The position numbers and the translations under genes are program-made. Under the pieces are notes generated by a model that saw only the letters and a program-made list of their open reading frames with translations, made no database searches and was not told the DNA's origin. A stretch of 64,000 nt of DNA from contig NCBI01000015.1 of assembly GCA_002255365.1 (NCBI GenBank), forward strand, positions 1 through 64,000. Reading direction: 5' to 3'. Below, one piece after another: positions 1 to 8,157 of the stretch. The stretch comes from Chromatiales bacterium 21-64-14. GTDB taxonomy: Bacteria; Pseudomonadota; Gammaproteobacteria; 21-64-14. Position 1 is the stretch's first letter; each line of letters begins with the position of its first letter.

Positions 1-165
1 CTGATCACCGGCGACAGCCGCGGCTACATCCTCCAGGCGAGCTACCTGCCCTGGGAGAACACCAAGTTCACGGCCCAGTACACCGGCTATACCAAATTCG
101 ACGGGGACAGCGCCCACGCAGGAGACAACAACACCTTCTACCTGCTCGGCTGGCTGATGTGGTGA
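1..165 (+). CDS. Cyc2-like cytochrome-porin, C-terminal end only (partial)
   Basis: The open frame runs in from the left edge and stops at TGA 163-165. The visible 54 residues are alternating hydrophobic/polar strands ending in NNTFYLLGWLMW; a terminal aromatic residue is typical of outer-membrane beta-barrels. Bases 1-94 are identical to 1524-1617 and bases 124-163 to 1618-1657 in the next gene, so this is the upstream member of a tandem pair. From the downstream copy the full protein would carry an N-terminal CXXCH haem site and a barrel, the architecture of the iron-oxidising cytochrome Cyc2. A strong terminator follows at 180-212. The assignment to the Cyc2 family is inferred from the neighbouring copy. 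Confidence 0.6.
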   Translation: MITGDSRGYILQASYLPWENTKFTAQYTGYTKFDGDSAHAGDNNTFYLLGWLMW

Positions 166-179
166 TTCCCCTTCAGTGG

Positions 180-212
180 AACGGGCCGCGACTATCCGCG
201 GCCCGTTTTTTT
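180..212 (+). terminator. Rho-independent terminator of the upstream Cyc2-like gene
   Basis: Perfect 11-bp stem AACGGGCCGCG (180-190) and CGCGGCCCGTT (197-207) with a 6-nt loop, followed by a T-run to 212. It starts 14 bp after the stop codon. Confidence 0.9.
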
Positions 213-465
213 GCGTGGGGCATCCGTAGCGTTGGCCGTCGTCTGATCGCTGGTGGTACGGTAGTCGCAAGAAGTAGACGGTCAGTTGCGCATCCGGTAC
301 GTTACTGAAATGGCGGCGAGCTGACGCACGTCAATGACCTTCCGGTGGCATTTGGCTTTACTTGTCCCGTGGGTTTGCGGGTTAGCAAGGTGGCCCTCAC
401 GATCAGTCCGGACCCAGCGTCATCCATACCGGGACAACGCATCAACGCAGCAGGGCGGAATACCC

Positions 466-1659
466 ATGAAACGGCGATCTGTAATCAAGGGACTTGCGGG
501 TTCGGTCGTCATCGCGGCCGTGTTGTTCTCAACCAACGCCAACGCCGTACCCAGCTTCGCGCGCCAGACGGGATTACCCTGTCAGGCCTGCCACACGGTG
601 TTCCCGGAATCCCGCCGCTGTCCGCCATGCTGCAGGTGGGATTCACCAATGTCGCCAGCACCGCGGCGCTGCGTAGGACAGCCGGGCAGGACATACAGAA
701 CAACAACGTGGAGTTCCCGCAGCAGCTCAGTTTCTTCTTCGCAGGCGAGATCTCCCCGCACATGGGGACCTTCTTGCGGTTTACCTATAGTCAGCCGAAC
801 GACAAGTTCCGTTGGGACAGCACGGATGTGCGCTATGCCAATCACACCACTCTGTTTGGCGGCGACACGATCTACGGAGTGACCCTGAACAACAACCCCA
901 CGGTACAGGACGTGTGGAACACGGTCCCGGCCTGGGGCTTCCCGTTCGCGTCCTCGAACACCGCCGGCACACCCACCTATAGCGCCCTCCTCGACGGCAG
1001 GCTGGCACAGGACGTGGCCGGACTCGGCGCCTACACGCTGGTGAACGGGCACCTCTATGTCGAGGCGGACGCCTACCGCTCCGCACACCTGGGCGTTCCG
1101 GGCGGTACCGGGTGCGATCCGTCCATCAGCTCCTGCAGCCCCGGCACGATCCAGAATTTCGCGCCGTACTGGCGGCTGGCATGGCAACAGAACTTCGGCG
1201 CCAACTACTTGGAGGTCGGCACCCTTGGGCTGTACGCCAGACTAGTACCAGCCGCCAATTTTCCCGCCGTAAACGGTGTGAGCGACAAGTACACCGACGT
1301 CGGCGTCGATGCCCAGTACGAGCGGCCCGTGAACGACAGTGACTCGATATCTGCCCACATGCTCTACCTCTATGAAAACGTGGATGGATACAGCGGGGCC
1401 GTGGGCGGACTGGTGAATGGAGAATCGGCACAGGGCAGGACTTTGCGGCTCAACGGCACCTACCATCTGGGGCACTGGGCAACAGGCACCGTGGCCTACT
1501 TTCAGAAGACCGGGAACTCGGCCCTGATCACCGGCGACAGCCGCGGCTACATCCTCCAGGCGAGCTACCTGCCCTGGGAGAACACCAAGTTCACGGCCCA
1601 GTACACCGGCTATACCAGACAACAACACCTTCTACCTGCTCGGCTGGCTGATGTGGTAA
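466..1659 (+). pseudogene. Cyc2-like monohaem cytochrome-porin, disrupted tandem copy
   Basis: ATG 466 opens a signal peptide (MKRRSVIKGLAG to NANA) followed by PSFARQTGLPCQACH, a CXXCH haem c site in the setting seen in Cyc2-type cytochrome-porins. Right after HTVFPE the frame changes: the rest of the barrel (PPLSAMLQVGFTN onward, about 330 residues) reads in another frame from about 612 to 1617. The usual LTPFGRLFKL-like segment after the haem site is missing, so the break looks like an out-of-frame deletion. Near the 3' end a second, 29-bp deletion relative to the upstream copy (after 1617) returns the reading to the original frame, ending NNTFYLLGWLMW and TAA 1657-1659. The protein would not be made intact. 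It could be an assembly error, but two separate deletions make true decay more likely. Family call is by motif and architecture. Confidence 0.6.
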
Positions 1660-1721
1660 TCACCGAAGTACGGGTGGCGGCCCGTTTATTGGTTACCCGC
1701 GGAACGCCCGTCGTGCGATAC

Positions 1722-1865
1722 TAGAACCTATCTCAAAATCGCAGATCGGGCGTTCAGGCAAGGCGCGGGCCCTGCGAGGAGCGCCGTTTACGCCCCGTCA
1801 ATGAGCACCGCAGCAGGGTCCGCAACGCCGCATGGGCGACCGAGATGCATTTGAGATAGGTTCTA
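1722..1865 (+). mobile_element. MITE-like element, copy 1 (144 bp)
   Basis: Ends are inverted repeats: TAGAACCTATCTCAAAAT at the left and the reverse complement (with one T missing in its T-run) at the right, ending GAGATAGGTTCTA. The interior is nearly identical to copy 3 (49736-49880). No transposase is encoded, so it would need to be mobilised in trans. It lies between the broken Cyc2-like gene and a BamE-domain gene. Confidence 0.75.
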
Positions 1866-1907
1866 AATAAAATCCCTCACGCCTTCGCTACACCGCAGGA
1901 AAACGCC

Positions 1908-2414
1908 ATGATTCAACGACGATTCCGGTTACGCTCCGTCACCTGGGTCCTGGCACTGGCCGTCGCCCCACCGATGATTACCCCCGCACATGCCGATGCG
2001 CCCGGCAACACCGGCATCCAACACCAAGTGGATCAGCTCGAGCGCAGGGTCCAGGAACTGGAACAGGAGGTGCATACACTGAAGGCCCGCAAGCCGGCGG
2101 CGACGGCTCAGCCTCAGTCACCACCACCCGGGCCTACCATCTCCCGCTCGGCCACCCAAGCGCCCACAGTCCCACACCACGACGCGGGCCGCGTCCTCAC
2201 CCCCAGTGCCAAGGAAAGCTGGAGCGCGCTCAGGGAAGGGATGAACGGTGACCAGGTGCGGGCGCTGCTGGGGGAGCCAAGCCGGCGCTTTCAACTCAAC
2301 GGGCAACCGGTTTGGTACTACCAATACACCGGCACTGGCAACGGCTCCGTCATGTTTACCGGGAACGGGCGGGTCACGGGTTGGCAGCACCCGCCCTTCG
2401 GCTGGCTCTGGTAA
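1908..2414 (+). CDS. Exported coiled-coil protein with BamE/SmpA-like domain
   Basis: 168 aa. Residues 1-30 form a signal peptide ending AHADA. Residues 36-65 are heptad-rich (VDQLERRVQELEQEV), a short coiled coil, then a Pro/Ala-rich linker to about 105. The C-terminal part (WSALREGMNGDQVRALLGEP to GRVTGW) has the SmpA/OmlA (BamE) fold signature: a helix, LLGEP turn and paired strands with WYYQY. It lacks a lipobox cysteine, so it is probably periplasmic rather than a true BamE lipoprotein. AGGA lies 8 nt before ATG 1908. It stands alone just downstream of the MITE. The exact role is unknown; an envelope-related function is inferred. Confidence 0.7.
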   Translation: MIQRRFRLRSVTWVLALAVAPPMITPAHADAPGNTGIQHQVDQLERRVQELEQEVHTLKARKPAATAQPQSPPPGPTISRSATQAPTVPHHDAGRVLTPSAKESWSALREGMNGDQVRALLGEPSRRFQLNGQPVWYYQYTGTGNGSVMFTGNGRVTGWQHPPFGWLW

Positions 2415-2535
2415 AGACCCAGCTCCGACACAGGGCTGCCCCCGTCAGGGCAACGCGGCACCGAATAGTGGCGTGTCACACGACCCTCCGTCGCTGGTGC
2501 TGGCGGGAACTGGAACAGCCTGCGAGGAACACCGG

Positions 2536-3144
2536 TTAGAAGGGCATCCAGGACTTCTTGCGGGTGTAATGCATGTAACCCAGACTCACGCCGGCACGCA
2601 AGCCCACTCCCAGGCGGATCGGTGCCAGGGTAATACCATCGATCCGTTGATAGTTGATGCTCGCGCCAGCTACATAGTAGAGGCTGCCATCGACAGCGGG
2701 GAAACGTTGAAAGATGGCGTCGAGATTCGGCAGATTATAGACCAGCACGTAGACCTTGGAGGCGTTGCCCCCGAAGTCGAAACCCACTGACGGGCCGGTC
2801 CAGAATACCTTTTCCTGTGCACCGTTCTTCATTTCCAAGGTGCCATCGCCATAGCGCAGGCCCACTACCAGGGCCCCGCCGACTTCCTCGCCCTTGATGA
2901 TCGCATTGGGACGCCCCTGATCGGCGAACGCCTTTTCGACGACCTTGGCGATACCCGCACTGCCTTTCCCGAAGAAAGTCGTGGCGTCGTGGATCACCGT
3001 ATCCTGGCTATAGGTGTCTTTTTTTGACGTATCCTTCCCGGATGCGTCAGCATGGGCGCCAGCCGTAAACGCGGCCAGGAGCAGCGCGAGGAGGACGCGT
3101 GCCGCAGCGGGGCGGGTTGCGATCGAAGCACGGTCATAAGCCAT
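2536..3144 (-). CDS. DUF1134 (EipA-like) periplasmic protein
   Basis: 202 aa. Signal peptide 1-33 (RVLLALLLAAFTAGAHA). The mature part carries the family landmarks in order: SQDTVIHDATTFFG, GIAKVVEKAFADQGRPNAII, GEEVGGALVVGLRYG, VFWTGPSVGFDFGGNASKV, YVLVYNLPNLDAIFQRFP, VDGSLYYVAGASINYQR, LAPIRLGVGLRAG. Length and order match the DUF1134 family, whose Brucella member EipA is a periplasmic envelope-integrity protein. It is a single gene; the next gene upstream is 400 bp away. Confidence 0.85.
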   Translation of the reverse strand: MAYDRASIATRPAAARVLLALLLAAFTAGAHADASGKDTSKKDTYSQDTVIHDATTFFGKGSAGIAKVVEKAFADQGRPNAIIKGEEVGGALVVGLRYGDGTLEMKNGAQEKVFWTGPSVGFDFGGNASKVYVLVYNLPNLDAIFQRFPAVDGSLYYVAGASINYQRIDGITLAPIRLGVGLRAGVSLGYMHYTRKKSWMPF

Positions 3145-3542
3145 GACGGAACCTCACATTAGAGACTAGAGTCAGTCTACCGACACCACGTTGGACCCTG
3201 CTGAGAACGGGTTGGCACGTCCTTCACTCGACATCAAGATGTAGGAAAAGTTCTCTACGCTTGCAAATCGCGTGGTGCCGCGTCTGTACTATCGACTCAC
3301 GAGCAGGCTGCTTTAGCGGCTCGTGGTCCTCGGGCCAAAAACCTGAATAGCGGCACAAATCAGACGGCCCACCAGGGTCCGCACACCACGACGAACCGGG
3401 TGTGCGATGCGAAATGACGGAACATCCAGAAATGCTTCTCCTGTGCGCCGCATACTGACTTCAAATTACGGTGCTACAGCGCGGTGTCGGCGTTCGAGCA
3501 TGCGGTGCGTCCCGGTGCGATCGGCGGCCGCGAACAATTCCG
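3145..3542. other. Intergenic, nothing recognised (398 bp)
   Basis: Separates the start of the DUF1134 gene from the end of the thioesterase gene, both on the minus strand. It must hold the DUF1134 promoter, but I see no confident -35/-10 pair, terminator hairpin or coding remnant. Confidence 0.4.
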
Positions 3543-4004
3543 TTACGGCGTGAGTCCAGCCGGTGCGCCTTCGAGGGCCGCAATCCGTGCCCGCAGTGCC
3601 TCAGGGAGCGGGGCCTTGCGATTCTGCTGATAGTCATAGGTGACGACCACCGCTCCACCTTCCGCGGCCACCCGGCCCAGCCGGGGGCTAACTACAGCAT
3701 ATTCCATGGTGATCCGGTCCTCACCTACCCCCGTGGTACGGGCACCCACGGCGATCGTGTCCGGATAGGTAAGAGGAGCCCGAAAATGGCAGTGGGTGGC
3801 GGCGAGTATCGGCCCGACACCGGTGGCGCCCAACAGCGCCATGGCATCCAGGCGCTCCAGATAAGCGATCCGCGCCGCCTCGAAGTAACGGAAATACATT
3901 GCGTTGTTCACGTGGCCCAGGGCGTCCATGTCACTCCACGCCACCACGATCCGGGCCACCACCGGGAACGCTGCCAGTAAAGTCTCAAGCGCTGGAACGT
4001 TCAT
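3543..4004 (-). CDS. Acyl-CoA thioesterase, 4HBT hotdog family
   Basis: 153 aa. N-terminal VVARIVVAWSDMDALGHVNNAMYFRYFEAARIAYL is the classic 4HBT/YbgC-FadM signature: the Asp-x-x-x-x-GHVNN loop carries the catalytic acid. The rest is a single hotdog fold, normal length for the family. The start is ATG 4004 because GGAGGTGG sits just upstream; an open frame extends further to 4268 but overlaps the upstream gene. It starts 14 bp after the SDR gene ends and is probably cotranscribed with it. Substrate cannot be told from sequence. Confidence 0.85.
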   Translation of the reverse strand: MNVPALETLLAAFPVVARIVVAWSDMDALGHVNNAMYFRYFEAARIAYLERLDAMALLGATGVGPILAATHCHFRAPLTYPDTIAVGARTTGVGEDRITMEYAVVSPRLGRVAAEGGAVVVTYDYQQNRKAPLPEALRARIAALEGAPAGLTP

Positions 4005-4018
4005 GCCCCACCTCCGGC

Positions 4019-4960
4019 TCAGGCCGGGTTCTGACGCCACCACTCCAGGGTCTTGCGGATCGCCTCCGGATGCGGCGTGGTCTCGGCACCGAACGCGGTT
4101 TGGAATTTTCCGTGGCCCAAGACGAACGGCCGGTCCCGCTGCTGACGGGTCTCGTTCAGTGCCTTTGCCGCTGGATCGAACCAGCCCCGCACAGTGAACC
4201 CAGATCGCGGCGCCACCTGCAGCCGCGTCTGTGCACCCAGTTCTTTGAGTACCATTTCCACGAAGCACCGGGTGGTCACGGTCTCGGCACTGGGAACATG
4301 CCAGGCCTGTCCCAAAGACTCATCCCGTTCGGCGAGGACAACCAGCCCACGGGCGAAATCGTCGATGTAGGTGTAGGTATGCGGTAAATCAGGGTCACCC
4401 GGCACCCGAATGGTCCGCCCGCCCATGGCCGGGTCGAATACGTAACGTCCGAGGAGTGAGGTACGGGAAAACGGCCCGAAGAAATCCGCGGCGCGGCCGA
4501 TGGTGGCGCGCACCCGTCCGCTCTGATGAGCCTCCATGAGCCGGGCGGCGAGCCGAGCACGGACGGCACCGAAGACCCCGGAGGGCCGGCAGCGCAGTTC
4601 CTCGGTTAGCGGGCCGGGCTCCGGGCCGTAGGCCCATGGACTGTCGGCGTACACAACCCGGGCCCCGGACACCGCGGCGGCCTCAATGACACCGTCCATA
4701 AGAGCGGGCGCGGTAGCCACCCAATCCTTATAGGAGGGTTGCGCGCAGTGGTAGATCACCGTGGCATCCTCGCAAGCCTCGCGCAGGGTCGCGGGATCGG
4801 CAGCGTTGCCCCGGAATACGTATACCCGCGTGGGCACATCGGCCACCCCGGAGCGGTTGACCATGCGCACGCGCTTGCGTCGCGCGAGCAACTCCCGGCT
4901 GAGGGCCATGCCCAACGCGCCGGAACCGATGATCACGTGCAGTTCTACCGTCGCGTTCAT
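4019..4960 (-). CDS. NAD-dependent epimerase/dehydratase (extended SDR)
   Basis: 313 aa. N-terminal Rossmann loop LHVIIGSGALGMALSREL departs slightly from GxxGxxG. VIYHCAQPSYKDW follows the usual DxVxHxAA element, and YADSPWAYGP replaces the canonical S...YxxxK region with a less conserved active site, so it belongs to the atypical extended SDRs. HTYTYIDDFARGLVVL is the typical substrate-domain entry motif. Possible substrates are nucleotide sugars or isoprenoid/sterol-like alcohols; none can be assigned. It precedes and is likely coexpressed with the thioesterase. Confidence 0.7.
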   Translation of the reverse strand: MNATVELHVIIGSGALGMALSRELLARRKRVRMVNRSGVADVPTRVYVFRGNAADPATLREACEDATVIYHCAQPSYKDWVATAPALMDGVIEAAAVSGARVVYADSPWAYGPEPGPLTEELRCRPSGVFGAVRARLAARLMEAHQSGRVRATIGRAADFFGPFSRTSLLGRYVFDPAMGGRTIRVPGDPDLPHTYTYIDDFARGLVVLAERDESLGQAWHVPSAETVTTRCFVEMVLKELGAQTRLQVAPRSGFTVRGWFDPAAKALNETRQQRDRPFVLGHGKFQTAFGAETTPHPEAIRKTLEWWRQNPA

Positions 4961-5094
4961 GCCTGATGCGATCTTCCGGAATGTCTCGATTCAGGGTCCC
5001 TGAGGGGGCGCCGCCGTGACGGGCATAGGGCGCGGATTCGCGCCTCCCGGCGCGGGTGATGATACACCATCCTCCCCACCCCGCACCCGTGTCG

Positions 5095-5829
5095 TCAACT
5101 CAAGCGGATAATTTCCTCGCGGGCAAACAGCGGACCGACCGTCAATCCCAGCGATGGCGCCTGATAAACGGCAGCGGGCACGCCGATATCCGCCAAGTAA
5201 AGTTCACCTACGTACGGCGCGGCGGCGGCGGAAAACAGACCGCACTTGGGCAACGCTAGGGTAAGCGTTGCAGTGGCACGGATTGCGGGATCGTACACGG
5301 TGCCACACCCGGCATCGACTCCCGAGGGCACATCCAGTGCGAGGACCGTCGTCGCGCATCCGTTGGCCCAGCGCACCAAGTCCGCAGATGCGCCCCGCGG
5401 TGCCCCCGCAAGGCTGTAACCGAGGATCCCGTCCACGATCAAACCGCCTTGCGGCGCGTGGGAGACAGCATCTGCCCCGAGCACCGCAACCCCCATGCGC
5501 GTCAAGATCTCCCACTGGTGGGCAGAGGCCGGGACGAACGCGTCAGTGTCGCGGGCCAGGACCACCGTGACCTCGGCACCCCAGGTATGTAGACGGCGGG
5601 CGCACACCAGGGCACCGCCGCCGTTGCCGCCGGACCCGGCCAGCACCGTGACCACCCGGCCCACCGGATCACCGTCCAGAAATCGACTGCGTGCCAGATG
5701 AGCCAGATGCCGCCCGGCGCTCTCCATCATTTGGATCAAGCCGATGCCCAGGCCTTCCACCATCGCGCGGTCCACCTCGCGCATCTGCTCGGCCGTAACA
5801 CAGGGGACATCGGTCTGCGGCATCTGCAT
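5095..5829 (-). CDS. nnrE: NAD(P)H-hydrate epimerase (YjeF N-terminal domain)
   Basis: 244 aa from ATG 5829, chosen because GGAG lies 7 nt upstream and family members begin near VTAEQMREVDRAM. Motifs: MMESAGRHLAHLA, VVTVLAGSGGNGGGALVCARRL (phosphate-binding loop), VDGILGYSLAGAPRG, LALDVPSGVDAGCGT, and ATLTLALPKCGLFS. The enzyme interconverts R- and S-NAD(P)HX, damaged nicotinamide cofactors. Many bacteria fuse it to the ADP-dependent dehydratase (NnrD); here only the epimerase domain is present and no dehydratase gene is adjacent. Confidence 0.88.
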   Translation of the reverse strand: MQMPQTDVPCVTAEQMREVDRAMVEGLGIGLIQMMESAGRHLAHLARSRFLDGDPVGRVVTVLAGSGGNGGGALVCARRLHTWGAEVTVVLARDTDAFVPASAHQWEILTRMGVAVLGADAVSHAPQGGLIVDGILGYSLAGAPRGASADLVRWANGCATTVLALDVPSGVDAGCGTVYDPAIRATATLTLALPKCGLFSAAAAPYVGELYLADIGVPAAVYQAPSLGLTVGPLFAREEIIRLS

Positions 5830-6074
5830 TGCACCGCTCCACGCGAAATCGGTACAACGCCGGCGGCGGCACCGGGCTAGGGAACGATCCGCACCATTCA
5901 ACCATCCAACATCAGGAGCGGGTCAGGGTACCATCGTCGTAGCGTCGCGGCCACGACCGTCATGTGAATCGTGACGGGGACACGTCTGCGGTACACCAGG
6001 TCGAGCAGCCACAACCGGACCGGCGGGATCAGCGGCCACTGCAAAGCCGGGGGGCCACCCACTCCCAGGTCGGT

Positions 6075-6461
6075 TCAGTCAGCGGACGGCCGTCCGCCGC
6101 CATTGAGGCTCAACCCGCCCGCGCCGTGGGCCGCGAGCACCAGGAATCCCCCGACGATCGGCATATGCAACATGAATAGCAGCACCTGAGACTGATCACT
6201 GAAGTTGGTATGGAAGATCAACGCTGCCGCCAGCGTGAATCCGGCGAATAACCAGGCCACCAGTCGCGTCTGCCAACCCAACACCAACAGGGTACCGCCA
6301 CCCAGCTCCAGTAGGATCACCAGGGGCAGCAACATGCCCGGAACGCCATGGGACTGCATGAACGCCTGGGTACCCGCATACCCGGTGATCTTGTGAAAAC
6401 CGCTGATCAGAAAGATCGAAGCCATGAACAAACGCCCCACCAACAGGACCACGTCTTTCAT
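6075..6461 (-). CDS. DoxX family membrane protein
   Basis: 128 aa, four hydrophobic segments, starting MKDVVLLVGRLFMASIFLISG, with the DoxX hallmarks FHKITGYAGTQAFMQSHGVP and LLPLVILLELGGGTLLVLGW. Start ATG 6461 is set by GGAGG 8 nt upstream. DoxX-type proteins are linked to thiosulfate:quinone oxidoreductase in Acidianus, but most bacterial members are small membrane proteins of unknown or redox-related role; a specific function is not supported here. Confidence 0.8.
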   Translation of the reverse strand: MKDVVLLVGRLFMASIFLISGFHKITGYAGTQAFMQSHGVPGMLLPLVILLELGGGTLLVLGWQTRLVAWLFAGFTLAAALIFHTNFSDQSQVLLFMLHMPIVGGFLVLAAHGAGGLSLNGGGRPSAD

Positions 6462-7132
6462 CTCGCATCCTCCATTGGGGTTCAAAGTGCCCGCGATCGT
6501 GTCCGGGCCATCTCGTTCTGGGACTCGGCCACAGGCGACAACAAAGCCCCGCCACGGGCCATCACGCTCGAAGAGTAGAGCCGGTTTCTCAATCTGGCGC
6601 AAGCCCGGGACAGGATACGACCGTACACGCCGGGCCGGCCGGGTAAATCTCCCGACGGAGGTGATACCTCCGTCCCAACGCTCGATCGCCCGCTGTCGGT
6701 ACGGCAACTTGAGTGGGAACATCTCCAACGGGTACTCATGAGAAACGACAACAACCTGTCGGCGACCGCCCATGTGCTGGGGATGCACCGGCGCACCTTG
6801 CAACGCAAACTGCAGAAGCGGCCCTGATAAGGACGTCGGGAGGGGGGGCATATAGTCCCGGGACGCACGCCCTCTCTGACACGCCACGCCGGCCTTGGCC
6901 GGTCATCGCCGGCAGACCCCGGTCACGACCGAATGACCCCCGGCCCGATTTCGTCCAGGTCCATACTACGCCGCGCGGCTGCATCGGCTGCTACGGTCCC
7001 CCCCAGGCATCCGGTCGTCCTTGCCCTCACGCGGCCCGGCGCAGAATAATAGGCTGCGGCATCCACCGTGCCCTGTTATCGTGCTACCGCTGGCCAAATC
7101 GAACCACAATTCACAGCCGGGGACCAACCGCC
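6462..7132. other. Intergenic stretch with a regulator remnant (671 bp)
   Basis: Lies between the divergently oriented DoxX gene and the GDSL esterase gene. Apart from the RegA-like remnant at 6579-6827, which is annotated separately, nothing else was recognised. Promoters for both flanking genes should be here. Confidence 0.5.
6579..6827 (+). pseudogene. RegA/PrrA/ActR-type response regulator, DNA-binding domain remnant
   Basis: From after TAG 6576-6578 to TGA 6825-6827 one frame reads LSVRQLEWEHLQRVLMRND, then NNLSATAHVLGMHRRTLQRK and LQKRP. This is the Fis-type helix-turn-helix C-terminus of the RegA/PrrA/ActR redox response regulators, including the invariant GMHRRTLQRKL. The receiver domain and linker are absent and no good start codon precedes the domain. 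I see it as a relic of a redox regulator gene. A 29-codon ATG frame from 6738 could be translated but would hold only the last HTH. Confidence 0.65.
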
Positions 7133-8122
7133 ATGCATAGGCATCTCGTCGTCCGTTTTCTGACCGCCGCTACCCTGATACTCACCGCCCATGCCGCCGT
7201 TGCGACACCGTATACCAGTCTGTTTGTGCTGGGCGACAGCCTGTCGGACAGCGGAAACGCGTTCGTGGCCCTGGGCGGGCGCACGTCACAGCCTCCCTTC
7301 GCTCCTATCCCGTCACTACCCTATGCAAGCGGAAGATTCAGCAACGGCCCCGTCTGGGCCGAGGATCTGGCCGGCATGCTGGGGCTATCGGCCACGCCGT
7401 CGCTGCTCGGCGGCAGCGACTACGCCTTTGGCGGCGCGCGCACCGGTCCGGCGGGCAGCATCCCGCCATCGCTGCTGGATCAGAGCCAGACACTGCTCGC
7501 CGCCTATCCCGGCGGGCTGCCGCACAATGCGCTCTATGTGGTGTGGGGCGGCAGCAACGACGTACGCGACGCGGCCACATCGGCCAATCCGCTCGCGGCG
7601 CTCAAGACCGCGGTGGCGAATGTCGGCGGAATCGTCCAGGATCTGATTGGTGCCGGCGCCGGCACCATCCTGGTACCGAACGTGCCCAACCTGGGCTTGA
7701 CACCGGCGGCCCAGGATGCCGGCGTCGCAACGGACGCCACGCTACTGTCGGCAACCTTCGATACCCTGCTCAACAGCACTCTGGGCGGGATCCGCACGCT
7801 CCATCCGGGCACCCGGTTGCTGGGCCTGGACATCTTCGGGCTGATCGATCAGGTCACCAGCAATCCAGGCGCCTACGGCCTGACCGACGTCACCAACCCG
7901 TGCCTGAGCTTCGGCCAGGCGAATCCGAATCTCGCCTACTGCAGCGACCCGAACCACTATCTGTTCTGGGACGGTATCCATCCCACCGCCGCCGGCCACG
8001 AGATCATTGCGATCGCGGCACGCCGGGCGGTCCCGGAACCGGGCACCTTGTTTTTGACCGCTCTGGGGCTCGTGGTGCTGTGGCGGTGGACCCGTCCCGG
8101 GCCGATGCCGCGGGCGGCTTAG
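7133..8122 (+). CDS. PEP-CTERM-anchored GDSL (SGNH) lipase/esterase
   Basis: 329 aa. Signal peptide 1-25. SGNH block I is FVLGDSLSDSGN with nucleophile Ser36; block III is VVWGGSNDV; block V is DGIHPTAAGHE with Asp280 and His283. The C-terminus is a PEP-CTERM sorting signal: VPEPGTLFLTALGLVVLWRW followed by TRPG. Such proteins are exported, processed by exosortase and placed on the surface or in extracellular polymer; no exosortase or EPS gene is in this window. It stands alone with about 670 bp upstream. The substrate (short ester, lipid or polysaccharide acetyl group) is unknown. Confidence 0.85.
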   Translation: MHRHLVVRFLTAATLILTAHAAVATPYTSLFVLGDSLSDSGNAFVALGGRTSQPPFAPIPSLPYASGRFSNGPVWAEDLAGMLGLSATPSLLGGSDYAFGGARTGPAGSIPPSLLDQSQTLLAAYPGGLPHNALYVVWGGSNDVRDAATSANPLAALKTAVANVGGIVQDLIGAGAGTILVPNVPNLGLTPAAQDAGVATDATLLSATFDTLLNSTLGGIRTLHPGTRLLGLDIFGLIDQVTSNPGAYGLTDVTNPCLSFGQANPNLAYCSDPNHYLFWDGIHPTAAGHEIIAIAARRAVPEPGTLFLTALGLVVLWRWTRPGPMPRAA

Positions 8123-8157
8123 CACCGCGGCATCAGGCGGAGGGCTGCGGGGATACG

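Noticed and set aside
1669..1690. Terminator after the broken Cyc2-like copy
   Set aside because: Only a 5-bp stem ACGGG/CCCGT followed by TTTATT; too weak compared with the intact copy's 11-bp stem.
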